From Cloacibacterium normanense (GTDB lineage Bacteria; Bacteroidota; Bacteroidia; Flavobacteriales; Weeksellaceae): a stretch of DNA of 64,000 bases. The position numbers and the translations under genes are program-made. The notes beneath the pieces are model-generated. The model saw nothing but the letters and a program-made list of their open reading frames with translations. It was not told the DNA's origin and made no database searches. This document shows positions 44,727-53,603 of this stretch, one piece after another; the stretch's first letter is position 1; every line of letters begins with the position of its first letter. Location of the stretch: contig NZ_PTPZ01000007.1 of the NCBI RefSeq assembly GCF_002943105.1, positions 1-64,000 on the forward strand. The letters run 5' to 3'.

Positions 44727-44830
44727 ATTGTTAATTTGTAAAATCGTAAAGTCGTTTTTACAAATCTAATGTTTTTATGTGATTTTTTTAGTTCTGCGAT
44801 TTTGCAACTTTACAGTTCCACAATTTTACG
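44727..44830. repeat. Inverted pair of GTAAAATCGTAAAGTCG-type repeats between paaG and paaD
   Basis: Left part ATTTGTAAAATCGTAAAGTCG (44734-44754) and right part from TGCGATTTTGCAACTTTAC to ACAATTTTACG (44794-44830) are related in opposite orientation. Confidence 0.65.
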
Positions 44831-45295
44831 CTAATGACATTTAAAATAATCAAAAGGTTCTAAACAATCTTGGCACTGATAACTGGCTTTGCAAAGTGTG
44901 GAACCAAATCTGCTGATTTGCGTAGTGTTTTCACTGCCACACCTCGGACATTTTTTGGGAATGTGAAGATGATTTTCCTCTGCTCCTTTTTCTGGTGGAA
45001 CAATTCCGTAAGCTTTTAGTTTTTCTCTGGCTTCATCGGTCATCCAATCTGTAGTCCAAATCGGAAACATTTTGGTAATTACTTTTGCAGAAATTCCTTT
45101 CTCTTTAAATAGTTTGATAATATCTTCTTCGATATTAAACATAGCGGGACACGCAGAATAAGTAGGCGTAATGATGATTTCTGCTTCTGTTTCAGAAATC
45201 ATTTTTGCATCACGAACAATCCCGAGTTCCACGATGTTAATCACTGGAATTTCAGGGTCTGGAATCTGAGTGAGTTTTTCTAAAAGATTCTGCAT
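44831..45295 (-). CDS. paaD: Phenylacetyl-CoA epoxidase subunit PaaD
   Basis: 154 residues. The N-terminal MIP18/DUF59-like domain (IPDPEIPVINIVELGIVRD, TPTYSACPAM) is followed by a four-cysteine module CPRCGSENTTQ...YQCQDC...FKCH typical of PaaD. It is thought to help assemble the Fe-S or di-iron centres of the PaaABCE monooxygenase rather than catalyse. Confidence 0.94.
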   Translation of the reverse strand: MQNLLEKLTQIPDPEIPVINIVELGIVRDAKMISETEAEIIITPTYSACPAMFNIEEDIIKLFKEKGISAKVITKMFPIWTTDWMTDEAREKLKAYGIVPPEKGAEENHLHIPKKCPRCGSENTTQISRFGSTLCKASYQCQDCLEPFDYFKCH

Positions 45296-45300
45296 TGTTT

Positions 45301-45424
45301 TTTAACGCAAAGAGCGCAAAGATTTATTTTATTTTATCGAAAATAGATTTTCCATTTCACTTCGTTTCATTCAGAATGACAGTATGTTAAAAAACTTCCA
45401 GCTTCTGACTTCAGACTTCCAACT
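45301..45424. repeat. Three different repeat types in the paaD-paaC gap
   Basis: In order: AACGCAAAGAGCGCAAAG (45304-45321); a copy of the CATTCTGAATG-AACGAAGTGAA type on the minus strand (about 45350-45382); and ACTTC repeats (ACTTCCAGCTTCTGACTTC, about 45394-45424). Confidence 0.65.
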
Positions 45425-45426
45425 TT

Positions 45427-46167
45427 CTACCAAACACAATTTGGATAGGTTCTTTGCATGTACTGCAATTCGCACAAAATATATCCAAAATATTCGGTGT
45501 GAATTCCTTTTCTGCTGCCTTTTTGCATAAATTCTGAAGCAGGAACTTCTAAACCAAATTTGGCAAAATCTTCTGCGATTTTAGCTTTCCATTCTTCATG
45601 AAGTTGTTTAGACGCAGGAATTAAATTCAGTGCTACTAAATTTTCCTCTTCTTCTACTTCATCAAAAAGTCCACCTGTGTATTCCCAAAGATTTTCGAGA
45701 GCCGCTTCTATTCTTTTTCGACTTTCTTCAGTTCCTTGAGCAAAAATACGCATCCAAGTTTCGGTATGAGTATAGTGATATTTTACTTCTTTCAGAGATT
45801 TTTGAGCAATGGCTCTCAGTTCTTCATCTGCAGAATTGCTTAAATTTTCGTACAATAAATTTTGGTAAACCGCAAAGAAATAAGCCTTCATAATGGTATT
45901 AGCATAATCTCCGTTTGGTAATTCTAGCAATTGTGCATTGAGATATTCTTTTTCTACACGAAGCATGGCAAAATCATCTGCAGTTCTGCCGTCATTAAAT
46001 AAATTTGCCGCTAAATTGTAGAAATTATTGGCTTGACCTAATTGATCAAGAGCGATGTTAATTATTGCAATATCTTCTTCCAAGTACGGACCTTTTCCGC
46101 ACCATTCTGCCAATCTTTGGCCCATAATTAGGGAATCATCTGCGAGTTTTAGGAGGTAGTTTTTCAT
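45427..46167 (-). CDS. paaC: Phenylacetyl-CoA epoxidase subunit PaaC
   Basis: 246 residues, mostly helical, related in fold to PaaA: LADDSLIMGQRLAEWCGKGP, EEDIAIINIALDQLGQA and YHYTHTETWMRIFAQGTEES. PaaC is the structural partner of catalytic PaaA in the (PaaAC)2 heterotetramer. Confidence 0.94.
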   Translation of the reverse strand: MKNYLLKLADDSLIMGQRLAEWCGKGPYLEEDIAIINIALDQLGQANNFYNLAANLFNDGRTADDFAMLRVEKEYLNAQLLELPNGDYANTIMKAYFFAVYQNLLYENLSNSADEELRAIAQKSLKEVKYHYTHTETWMRIFAQGTEESRKRIEAALENLWEYTGGLFDEVEEEENLVALNLIPASKQLHEEWKAKIAEDFAKFGLEVPASEFMQKGSRKGIHTEYFGYILCELQYMQRTYPNCVW

Positions 46168-46170
46168 AAT

Positions 46171-46246
46171 TTTGGCTTTCGGCTTTCGGCTATCTGCTTT
46201 CGGCAGCCAAAAATTGCTGATTGCCGATTGCTGATTGCTGAAAGCA
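46171..46246. repeat. GGCTTTC / TTGCTGAT repeats between paaC and paaB
   Basis: Direct copies of GGCTTTC(G) followed by copies of ATTGCTGATTGC, ending GCTGAAAGC, which pairs with the first block. Related sequence at 48249-48282 and 48320-48362. Confidence 0.75.
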
Positions 46247-46249
46247 TTC

Positions 46250-46531
46250 TTACATGTTTTTCACATCATTAGGAATTTGGTAAAAAGTAGGATGACGATA
46301 GAGTTTATCATCTGCAGGATCAAAGAAAGCTTCTTTGTCTATTCCTTCGCTTGTTACCACATATTTGCTGGGAACTACCCAAATAGAAGTTCCTTCTCCG
46401 CGTCTTGTATAAACGTCTCTAGCGTTTTGAAGTGCCAGTTCTGCAGTTGGCGCTTGAACCGTTCCTGCGTGTTTATGAGAAAGTCCTGGTTTGGTTTGGA
46501 TAAAAACTTCCCACATATCAAGGTTATTCAT
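46250..46531 (-). CDS. paaB: Phenylacetyl-CoA epoxidase subunit PaaB
   Basis: 93 residues: LDMWEVFIQTKPGLSHKHAG, AELALQNARDVYTRRGEG and IWVVPSKYVVTS define PaaB, which bridges PaaAC units and the reductase. Confidence 0.95.
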   Translation of the reverse strand: MNNLDMWEVFIQTKPGLSHKHAGTVQAPTAELALQNARDVYTRRGEGTSIWVVPSKYVVTSEGIDKEAFFDPADDKLYRHPTFYQIPNDVKNM

Positions 46532-46546
46532 TATTTTAAATTATAA

Positions 46547-46565
46547 ATTTTAGATTTTAGATTTT
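46547..46565. repeat. TTTAGAT repeat after the unknown gene in the paa cluster
   Basis: Two to three copies of TTTAGATT next to the stop codon at 46566; same unit as before lpxB and aspS. Confidence 0.6.
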
Positions 46566-47159
46566 TTAAAATTTTATTTTAAACTCTGATTCAATGTATT
46601 TTAAAATTTCCATGAAGTTTTGTAATTCATCAATTTCGGGATAATGTTCTGAGTAGGTTTGGGGATTAGAGTAAAAAAATTGATTAAAAACATTACCATT
46701 CCTGTACATTACATTATATCCAACTCCATCCATTACTTCTGTATGACTAATTTCTATATCATATTCTTTGGTTTCATCATTTAAAACTACAGTTTTTTTC
46801 TCTCTTTTGTAATTAAAGTAATTTTCTTTTGGTAAGTATTGAATATTTCTAATTTCAAAATTCATAAATGTCTTATCTGAACATTGAAATTTGGTTACTT
46901 CTGGACTTTCACTATTGTATTCATCTGATCTTGTTTGAGGAAAAAACCAACTAATTAATTCAGCATTACATTTATTATTCTTAAAATAAATTCTAAAAAC
47001 CTTACCTCCATTAGTCAAAGAAAAATCTTTATAAATTCTAATTTCTTGTTCATTCTCAATTTTTTCAGGAATTTGTGCATAATAATCTGCACTTCTTCTT
47101 TGTTGAGCATTTAAAGAAATAGATAGAAAAATTATAAATATTTTAAAAATAAAATTCAT
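46566..47159 (-). CDS. Secreted protein of unknown function between paaA and paaB
   Basis: 197 residues. Signal peptide about 1-18 (FIIFLSISLNAQ). The mature domain is beta-rich with no catalytic motif I recognise (VFRIYFKNNKCNAELISWFF, GYNVMYRNGNVF). It separates paaA from paaB, which are normally adjacent, has a flavour of periplasmic protein unlike the cytosolic pathway, and is flanked by repeats on both sides (46547-46565, 47165-47247). It looks like a later insertion. Confidence 0.72.
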   Translation of the reverse strand: MNFIFKIFIIFLSISLNAQQRRSADYYAQIPEKIENEQEIRIYKDFSLTNGGKVFRIYFKNNKCNAELISWFFPQTRSDEYNSESPEVTKFQCSDKTFMNFEIRNIQYLPKENYFNYKREKKTVVLNDETKEYDIEISHTEVMDGVGYNVMYRNGNVFNQFFYSNPQTYSEHYPEIDELQNFMEILKYIESEFKIKF

Positions 47160-47164
47160 TTTTA

Positions 47165-47247
47165 ACGTTCGGCTCCTATGGAGCCGTTTTTGGGTGGTTG
47201 TTTTTTTCTACACATATTTCGTTCCTATGGAACGATTTTATTTTTTC
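47165..47247. repeat. REP-like pair of palindromes (GGCTCCTATGGAGCC and CGTTCCTATGGAACG)
   Basis: Two 15-base palindromes with the same centre CCTATGG at 47171-47185 and 47220-47234, separated by a T-rich spacer with CTACACATATTTCG. I recall this combination as a frequent intergenic repeat in flavobacteria. Confidence 0.75.
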
Positions 47248-47305
47248 GTTGAAATAAATTTCAACTTTAGAAAATTTGTCGATTCTACGAAACTGACTTT
47301 TATAA

Positions 47306-48244
47306 TTATTTTGTTAATTCTTTAACTTTAGATGCATACGCAATTGCAGCTTCTTTTACCCAAGCGTTTTCTGCTTGTGCTTTTCTTTTGGTTTCAAGGC
47401 GTTTTTTATTGCACGGTCCGTTTCCTTTTAAGATTTCATTAAATTCATCCCAAGGTAAATCGCCAAAATCATAATGTCCTGTTTCTTCGTTCCATTTTAA
47501 ATTTTTATCTGGAACTTTCAGCCCTAAAAATTCTGCTTGAGGAACGGTAACATCTACAAATCTTTGGCGAAGAGAATCATTACTTTCTCTTTTCACTCGG
47601 TAATTCATTGATTTTTGAGAATTAGGAGAGGCGTCATCATTCGGTCCAAACATCATCAAAGCTGGCCACCAGAATCTGTTTAAAGCATCTTGAGCCAGTT
47701 GTTTCTGTTCTTTGGTTCCACGGCAAAGCGTCATCAGGATTTCGTAGCCTTGTCTTTGGTGAAAAGATTCTTCTTTACAAATTCTGAGCATCGCTCTGGA
47801 ATAAGGGCCGTAAGAATTTCCCATCAACATTACTTGATTCATAATCGCAGCTCCGTCTACCAACCAGCCAATCGCTCCAATATCTGCCCAACTTAACGCT
47901 GGATAATTAAAAATACTAGAATATTTGGCTTTTCCAGAAAGCATATCATTATAGGTAGAATCTCTATCTGCGGCTATTTCTCCGTTGTTCAGCGTTTCTG
48001 TAGCGGCATATAAATACAAACCGTGACCTGCTTCGTCTTGAATTTTTGCCAAAAGTGCAATTTTTCTTCTCAAACTTGGCGCTCTGGTAATCCAATTGGC
48101 TTCTGGCAACATTCCCACTACTTCAGAATGAGCATGCTGTGAAATCTGTCTTACCAGAAGTTTTCTGTAATCTTCTGGCATCATATCTTTGGGTTCTACC
48201 TTATTTTCGGCTTGAACGTATTGTAAAAATTTTTCTGTATTCAT
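47306..48244 (-). CDS. paaA: Phenylacetyl-CoA epoxidase catalytic subunit PaaA
   Basis: 312 residues from the ATG at 48244 ([11 protein letters not shown]); an in-frame TTG upstream would encode repeat DNA. Di-iron ligands lie in [13 protein letters not shown] and [13 protein letters not shown], i.e. the paired ExxH motifs of the ferritin-like fold. [15 protein letters not shown] and MLPEAN also match PaaA. Catalyses O2-dependent epoxidation of phenylacetyl-CoA. Confidence 0.96.
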   Translation of the reverse strand: MNTEKFLQYVQAENKVEPKDMMPEDYRKLLVRQISQHAHSEVVGMLPEANWITRAPSLRRKIALLAKIQDEAGHGLYLYAATETLNNGEIAADRDSTYNDMLSGKAKYSSIFNYPALSWADIGAIGWLVDGAAIMNQVMLMGNSYGPYSRAMLRICKEESFHQRQGYEILMTLCRGTKEQKQLAQDALNRFWWPALMMFGPNDDASPNSQKSMNYRVKRESNDSLRQRFVDVTVPQAEFLGLKVPDKNLKWNEETGHYDFGDLPWDEFNEILKGNGPCNKKRLETKRKAQAENAWVKEAAIAYASKVKELTK

Positions 48245-48248
48245 ATTT

Positions 48249-48362
48249 TTGCTTTCAGCTTTCGGCAATCTGCTTTCAGCATTTTTTAAATTTTTTAATA
48301 CAATATTTTTTTGATTATGAGCTCTTTTCAGCTGATTGCAGAAAGCAGACAGCGATAAGCCA
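48249..48362. repeat. GCTTTCAGC / AGCTGATTGCAG repeats upstream of paaA
   Basis: Direct copies GCTTTCAGCTTTCGGC...GCTTTCAGC (48251-48280), then GCTGATTGCAGAAAGCAGACAGCG (in 48331-48354), partly complementary to the first block. Confidence 0.7.
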
Positions 48363-48364
48363 AA

Positions 48365-48622
48365 TCATAATTTTCCGTCGCTTAAATCGTCTTTTATATA
48401 AATCCCTACTTTAGAATTTACAAATTCTCCTGCCACGAAGTTTATTTTTTGGTCTCCGTTAGTAATTTCATACTCTTTGAAAAAGTAAACTTGTCCTTCA
48501 TAAGGTCCTTTTACTTCTACTTTTTTGTTGACACAATGCCAATAATGGTTCCAAATATTTGTGCCATTTATTTTAAACTCTTCGTTTTCATCGATGGCTT
48601 TTGCGAATTTCCAATTGACCAT
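48365..48622 (-). CDS. Small protein of unknown function between paaE and paaA
   Basis: 85 residues, no signal peptide, about five Trp/His-rich positions in the first half (WNHYWHCVNK) and a beta-rich remainder. Coding strand and 22-base spacing after paaE agree with the operon. Not recognised as a standard paa gene; perhaps an accessory to the oxygenase or its electron transfer (inference from place only). Confidence 0.68.
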   Translation of the reverse strand: MVNWKFAKAIDENEEFKINGTNIWNHYWHCVNKKVEVKGPYEGQVYFFKEYEITNGDQKINFVAGEFVNSKVGIYIKDDLSDGKL

Positions 48623-48644
48623 TTTTTTAATTTTTTAGAATGAA

Positions 48645-49730
48645 TTATACATCATAGTTCAGCATCACAATATTGGTAGTAGGATGACACTGACAAGTTA
48701 ACACAAAACCTCTTGCGACTTCGTCTTCGGTAAGCGCAAAGTTTTTTTCCATAAAAACCTCACCTTCCATCACTTGAGCTTTGCAGGTGCAACAAACACC
48801 GCCTTTACAAGCAAACGGAACTGGAAAGTTTTCTTTCAATGCTTTATCTAAAATACTTTCTTTTTTAGAATTGAGATGAATAGAATATTCATCATCATCT
48901 ATAATTAACGTCACGAAACTTTCTAAGTTGGGTATTTTCTTGAATTCTTCGCTCATTTCTGCATTATCTTCATCATCTGGAGCGGAGAAATATTCATATA
49001 AAACCTGCAATGCTGGAACTTTTCTTTCTTTTTTCAGAAAATCCGAAGTGGACTTAATCATTTCGGTTGGTCCACAAATAAAAAACGTAGAATCTTCTGG
49101 TTTTATTTCTGAATTTTTATCTAAAAGTTGACCTAACTTTTCAGTGGTGATTCTTCCTTCAAAAAGAGCATCTTCTTGTGGTTCTCTACTCAAAACATGT
49201 GTCACCTGAAATCGCTCTGGAAATCTCTCTTTCAAAGCATCTAATTCTTCTTTGAGTAAAATATTTTGAGAATTTTTATTGCCAAAAAACAATAAAACTT
49301 TAGCATTTGGCTCTTGAAACAATGCTTCTTTGAGATTAGACAAAACCGGAGAAATACCGCTTCCTGCTGCTATTCCTACATAATTTTTATGATTAGATGC
49401 GTGATAATTGGTACAGAAATTTCCCATAGGTTGTTGCACTTCTACCTCATCATTTTCTTTAAGATTTTGATTAAGATAGGTAGAAATAGTGCCATTTTCC
49501 ATCTGTTTAACTAAAATGGAAAGCGTTTGAGAATTTTCTGAAGGTGCATCTATGATAGAATAAGAACGGCGAAACTCTTCTTCCCCGAAATTAAACTTGA
49601 GGTTAAGATATTGCCCTTGTTTAAATTTAAATTTATCTTGTATAGAAGAAGGTATTTCGAAGGTAATTCTCACTGCCTCATCTGTAACCTTCTGAATTTT
49701 AGCTACTTTTAATGTATAAAAATGGTTCAT
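48645..49730 (-). CDS. paaE: Phenylacetyl-CoA epoxidase reductase subunit PaaE
   Basis: 361 residues. A ferredoxin-NADP reductase-like part (FAD: EEFRRSYSI; NAD(P): IAAGSGISPVLS, FICGPTEMI) is followed by a C-terminal plant-type 2Fe-2S ferredoxin (CKGGVCCTCKAQV, later Cys in TCQCHP). It passes electrons from NAD(P)H to PaaA. First structural gene after the TetR regulator. Confidence 0.95.
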   Translation of the reverse strand: MNHFYTLKVAKIQKVTDEAVRITFEIPSSIQDKFKFKQGQYLNLKFNFGEEEFRRSYSIIDAPSENSQTLSILVKQMENGTISTYLNQNLKENDEVEVQQPMGNFCTNYHASNHKNYVGIAAGSGISPVLSNLKEALFQEPNAKVLLFFGNKNSQNILLKEELDALKERFPERFQVTHVLSREPQEDALFEGRITTEKLGQLLDKNSEIKPEDSTFFICGPTEMIKSTSDFLKKERKVPALQVLYEYFSAPDDEDNAEMSEEFKKIPNLESFVTLIIDDDEYSIHLNSKKESILDKALKENFPVPFACKGGVCCTCKAQVMEGEVFMEKNFALTEDEVARGFVLTCQCHPTTNIVMLNYDV

Positions 49731-49802
49731 ATCAATTCATTTCTTCGGAAGTAACCCGATGTCAACAAATATAATATTTTATGCGAAAAATAAAAGATAA
49801 AT

Positions 49803-50390
49803 TTATTTTTTACCAATCACGCCATAGAGTAAAACATTTTGAAGAAAACGAATATGCTTTTCTAGATCAAAATTTTCTTCGGGAATGTATCGGTAAACGT
49901 TATTCAGTACATTGAGGGAAAACTTGGTGGTCAACATTAAATTTTCGTCATCTTTTAAACCCAAAGAAAGCAAATATTCTTTGATGACTTCTTCTGCAAG
50001 GTCTTTATAATCATTAATCTTTTGAAAATATTTCTGTTGATCTTTAAAATCAACTTTTAATCTATAAATATTTGTAAAAAAAACATCAAACATTTTTACA
50101 TCATTATACATTGCGGTAAGATGATTGATGACTAAGATTCTAACTTTTTCAAAAGCAGATAGGCTAGGATTTTTGAGATCATCATTTCTCTGCATAAATC
50201 TATTTGACACATCATTACTAATCCACTCCATAATTTCTTCTTTAGATTTAATGTGTGCATAAAGTGATGCAGCTTTTACATTCATCACTTCTGCTATGTC
50301 TCTCATAGAGGTATCTGCAAAACCTCTTTTATAGAACAATTCAAGAGCTACATTAAGTATTTCTTGTTGTCTCGGAGTGAGATTCTTCAT
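49803..50390 (-). CDS. TetR family regulator of the paa cluster
   Basis: 195 residues from the ATG at 50390 (MKNLTPRQQEI). N-terminal HTH: EILNVALELFYKRGFADTSMRDIAEVMNVKAASLYAHIKSKEEIM, a textbook TetR pattern. The C-terminal ligand-binding helices are of unknown specificity. It lies just before paaE on the same strand, with a 72-base gap, and is the likely repressor responding to phenylacetyl-CoA, like PaaR in other bacteria (the analogy is inference). Putative promoter box TATATTTG is at about 50409-50416 (minus strand). Confidence 0.9.
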   Translation of the reverse strand: MKNLTPRQQEILNVALELFYKRGFADTSMRDIAEVMNVKAASLYAHIKSKEEIMEWISNDVSNRFMQRNDDLKNPSLSAFEKVRILVINHLTAMYNDVKMFDVFFTNIYRLKVDFKDQQKYFQKINDYKDLAEEVIKEYLLSLGLKDDENLMLTTKFSLNVLNNVYRYIPEENFDLEKHIRFLQNVLLYGVIGKK

Positions 50391-50455
50391 TTGTATTTGT
50401 GCTTTTAACAAATATACAATATAAATTTTCTAAAAAAATTAACATTATATAATAA

Positions 50456-50480
50456 AACAAATAAAAATTATGAATTTTAT
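50456..50480. promoter_or_regulatory. AT-rich imperfect palindrome upstream of the TetR gene
   Basis: AAATAAAAATT-ATG-AATTTTATTTA has arms complementary at most positions. It could be a TetR-type operator, but the region is so AT-rich that chance is likely. Confidence 0.25.
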
Positions 50481-50541
50481 TTATCAAACCTCGAAAGATA
50501 TACAAGCAATCATGTCATTTCCTCATCTATTTATTTTTTAA

Positions 50542-50607
50542 AATCCAGAAATTTTGTCTTTAAAAAACCTAAGAAATTACAAAAATCAGGAAATTTTGAC
50601 CTAAAAA
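50542..50607 (+). promoter_or_regulatory. Two 24-bp direct repeats 42 bp apart upstream of clpB
   Basis: AATCCAGAAATTTTGTCTTT (50542-50561, continuing AAAA) and AATCAGGAAATTTTGACCTA (50584-50603, continuing AAAA) match at 19 of 24 positions. Spacing of 42 bases is about four helical turns. Candidate heat-shock activator or repressor sites. Confidence 0.4.
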
Positions 50608-50652
50608 TAACTTTAGAATACATTTTGAAGCATACCAATCAAAACCATTAAT

Positions 50653-53259
50653 ATGAACTTAAACCAATATACCACAAAATCACAAGAAGCCATTCAAAAA
50701 GCACAACAAATCGCGCTTGATTTTGGCCATCAAAGCATTGAACCTCAACATTTATTAGAAGGAATTCTTCAAGTAGATGAAAATATTTCTGCATTCTTGA
50801 TGAAAAAATCAGAAGCAGACCTTAATCTTATTAGAGAAAAAAACCGTGAAGCCTTAGAAAAACTTTCAAAAGTAGAAGGTGGAAACATTTACCTTTCTCA
50901 ATCAGCGAACAAAATTCTTTTAGACGCACCGAATGTTGCCAAAAAAATGGGCGATGAATATGTAACCATTGAGCATCTTTGGCTTTCACTTTTAGAGGTA
51001 AATTCTGAAGTTTCTAAAATTTTAAAAGATTTTGGAGTGACTAAAAATTCATTAGAAGCAGCCATCAAAGAATTGAGAAAAGGAAGCAAAGCAACTTCGG
51101 CAAGTTCAGAAGAAACTTATCAAAGTTTAAATAAATATGCTAAAAACTTCAACGAACTCGCTGCAGAAGGAAAACTAGATCCTGTAATTGGCAGAGATGA
51201 AGAAATAAGAAGAGTTTTACAAATTTTATCAAGAAGAACCAAAAACAACCCGATTCTCATTGGTGAACCTGGCGTAGGTAAAACCGCAATTGCAGAAGGA
51301 ATTGCTCACAGAATTATTTCAGGTGACGTTCCAGAAAACCTGATGGACAAAACCATTTATTCACTAGATATGGGCGCATTAATTGCTGGAGCAAAATACA
51401 AAGGTGAATTCGAGGAGCGTTTGAAATCTGTAGTGAATGAAGTTATCAAAAGTGATGGACAAATCATTCTCTTCATCGATGAAATTCACACTTTAGTAGG
51501 AGCTGGTGGTGGAGAAGGCGCAATGGACGCTGCTAATATTTTGAAACCTGCATTGGCAAGAGGAGAACTTAGAGCAGTAGGTGCAACTACACTAAACGAA
51601 TATCAAAAATATTTTGAAAAAGACAAAGCTTTAGAAAGACGTTTCCAAAAAGTAATGGTAGAAGAACCAGACACAGAATCTGCGATTTCTATCTTGAGAG
51701 GGATTAAAGATAAGTACGAAGCGCACCATAAAGTAAGAATAAAAGACGAAGCCATCATTGCGGCCGTAGAAATGTCTCAAAGATATATTTCAGACAGATT
51801 TTTACCAGATAAAGCCATCGACTTGATTGATGAAGCTTCAGCAAAACTAAGAATGGAAATCAATTCTAAACCTGAAGAATTAGATGTTCTCGACAGAAAA
51901 TTAATGCAGTTAGAAATAGAACTCGCCGCAATTTCTAGAGAAAAAAATGAATTGAAAATCAATCACCTAAAAGAAGATATTGCGAAAATTCAGGAACAAA
52001 GAAACGAAATCCACGCAAAATGGCTTGGCGAAAAGCAAAAATCTGAAGATTTAACCGCCATTAAAAAAGAAATAGAATCTCTGAAATTAGAAGCAGAAAG
52101 AGCTTCCAGAGTTGGTGATTATGCTAAAGTTGCAGAAATTCAATACGGAAAATTACGTGAAAAAGAGGAAGATTTGAAAAAATTAGAACTCGAAATGCAA
52201 AATCATCAGAATGAGCTGATCAAAGAAGAAGTTACCGCTGAAAATATTTCAGAAGTCATTGCAAAATGGACTGGAATCCCAGTTACCAAACTGCTTCAAT
52301 CTGAAAGAGAAAAATTATTAAATCTAGAAACCGAACTCCACCACAGAGTGGTAGGTCAAGAAGACGCGATTTCTGCTGTTTCAGACGCAATTAGAAGAAA
52401 TAGAGCTGGATTAAATGACGAGAAAAAACCAATCGGAAGTTTCCTATTCCTTGGAACCACTGGAGTTGGTAAAACTGAATTAGCAAAAGCTTTGGCTGAG
52501 TTTCTATTCGATGACGAGAACAACATGACCAGAATAGACATGAGTGAATACCAAGAAAGACACTCAGTTTCTAGATTAGTTGGTGCACCTCCAGGCTATG
52601 TAGGTTATGATGAAGGCGGACAATTAACCGAAGCAGTGAGAAGAAGACCATATTCTGTAGTGCTTTTGGACGAGATAGAAAAAGCGCATCCAGATGTTTT
52701 CAACACGCTTTTACAAGTTTTAGACGATGGAAGATTAACCGATAACAAAGGAAGAGTAGTGAATTTTAAAAATTCCATCATTATCATGACTTCCAACCTC
52801 GGTTCGCATATTATTCAGGAACGTTTTGACGCTGCACAGCGTGACAAAGATGACAATATCGATTTTGAAACTTTAGAAGCAACCAAAGAAGAAGTTTTCG
52901 GATTATTGAAACAATCTCTTCGTCCGGAATTTTTAAACAGAATAGATGAAGTGGTGCTTTTCCAACCGTTAAGCAAATCAGAAATTGGTAAAATCGTAAA
53001 TTTCCAATTAAGAGGATTTAATCAAATGCTAGAAAAGAGAAACATCATCTTAACTGCTACCGAAGATGCTTTAAAATATCTAACTAACAAAGGTTACGAC
53101 CCTACATTTGGAGCTAGACCATTAAAAAGAGTGCTTCAACAAGAAGTTCTGAACAGATTATCTAAAGAAATTCTCGCAGGAAAGATAAATGATGGAGACA
53201 GAATCACTTTAGATTATTTCGAAGAGAGCGGACTGGTTTTTCGACCAGTTGAAATATAA
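50653..53259 (+). CDS. clpB: ATP-dependent disaggregase ClpB
   Basis: 868 residues. Order: N-terminal Clp_N repeats (about 1-145), AAA+ ring 1 with Walker A GEPGVGKT (204-211) and LFIDEIH, a long coiled-coil middle domain (about 400-530), AAA+ ring 2 with GTTGVGKT (601-608) and [14 protein letters not shown], and the C-terminal D2-small domain. The middle coiled coil marks ClpB rather than ClpA/C. It pulls apart protein aggregates with DnaK. Monocistronic, with a terminator at 53308. Confidence 0.97.
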   Translation: MNLNQYTTKSQEAIQKAQQIALDFGHQSIEPQHLLEGILQVDENISAFLMKKSEADLNLIREKNREALEKLSKVEGGNIYLSQSANKILLDAPNVAKKMGDEYVTIEHLWLSLLEVNSEVSKILKDFGVTKNSLEAAIKELRKGSKATSASSEETYQSLNKYAKNFNELAAEGKLDPVIGRDEEIRRVLQILSRRTKNNPILIGEPGVGKTAIAEGIAHRIISGDVPENLMDKTIYSLDMGALIAGAKYKGEFEERLKSVVNEVIKSDGQIILFIDEIHTLVGAGGGEGAMDAANILKPALARGELRAVGATTLNEYQKYFEKDKALERRFQKVMVEEPDTESAISILRGIKDKYEAHHKVRIKDEAIIAAVEMSQRYISDRFLPDKAIDLIDEASAKLRMEINSKPEELDVLDRKLMQLEIELAAISREKNELKINHLKEDIAKIQEQRNEIHAKWLGEKQKSEDLTAIKKEIESLKLEAERASRVGDYAKVAEIQYGKLREKEEDLKKLELEMQNHQNELIKEEVTAENISEVIAKWTGIPVTKLLQSEREKLLNLETELHHRVVGQEDAISAVSDAIRRNRAGLNDEKKPIGSFLFLGTTGVGKTELAKALAEFLFDDENNMTRIDMSEYQERHSVSRLVGAPPGYVGYDEGGQLTEAVRRRPYSVVLLDEIEKAHPDVFNTLLQVLDDGRLTDNKGRVVNFKNSIIIMTSNLGSHIIQERFDAAQRDKDDNIDFETLEATKEEVFGLLKQSLRPEFLNRIDEVVLFQPLSKSEIGKIVNFQLRGFNQMLEKRNIILTATEDALKYLTNKGYDPTFGARPLKRVLQQEVLNRLSKEILAGKINDGDRITLDYFEESGLVFRPVEI

Positions 53260-53603
53260 CATTCATATTTTTCATATATAACTAACTATTTAAGTTTTTC
53301 ATAGGAGATCCGTCTGGAATTTTTCAGGCGGATTTTTCTATTTTTAACAAATTATCAACCTATCAGATTAAAATCAAATTTAAAAACTAAAAAAAACACT
53401 ATAAAATAAAATATCATCAAAAATAAATAAAAAAAAATATTTAACAAATAAACAAACATAATAAACTTCTAGATAGTTAATTAACAATTAAAAATCTAAA
53501 ATATTAAATATAAAACAAGTATAATTTAAAAAAAATTAAAAAAAAATATTTCAATATAATTTACAACTTTATATATTCACATTGTTAATTAAAATCTATT
53601 TTT
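53260..53603. other. Intergenic region, clpB terminator plus extremely AT-rich tract
   Basis: This 344-base gap holds the clpB terminator, then about 250 bases (53340-53590) with very few G/C, mostly A-runs and TAAA/AAAT words on the plus strand. There is no ORF of note and no RNA gene I can see. It is directly upstream of the M43 lipoprotein gene and probably works as an A-tract/UP-like promoter region. Confidence 0.6.
53308..53338 (+). terminator. Terminator of clpB
   Basis: Stem ATCCGTCTG / CAGGCGGAT (one G-T pair) followed by T5, about 50 bases past the stop codon. Confidence 0.85.

Noticed and set aside
50412-50652. CIRCE/HrcA-type heat shock operator upstream of clpB
   Set aside because: The TTAGCACTC-N9-GAGTGCTAA pattern is absent; only direct repeats were seen.
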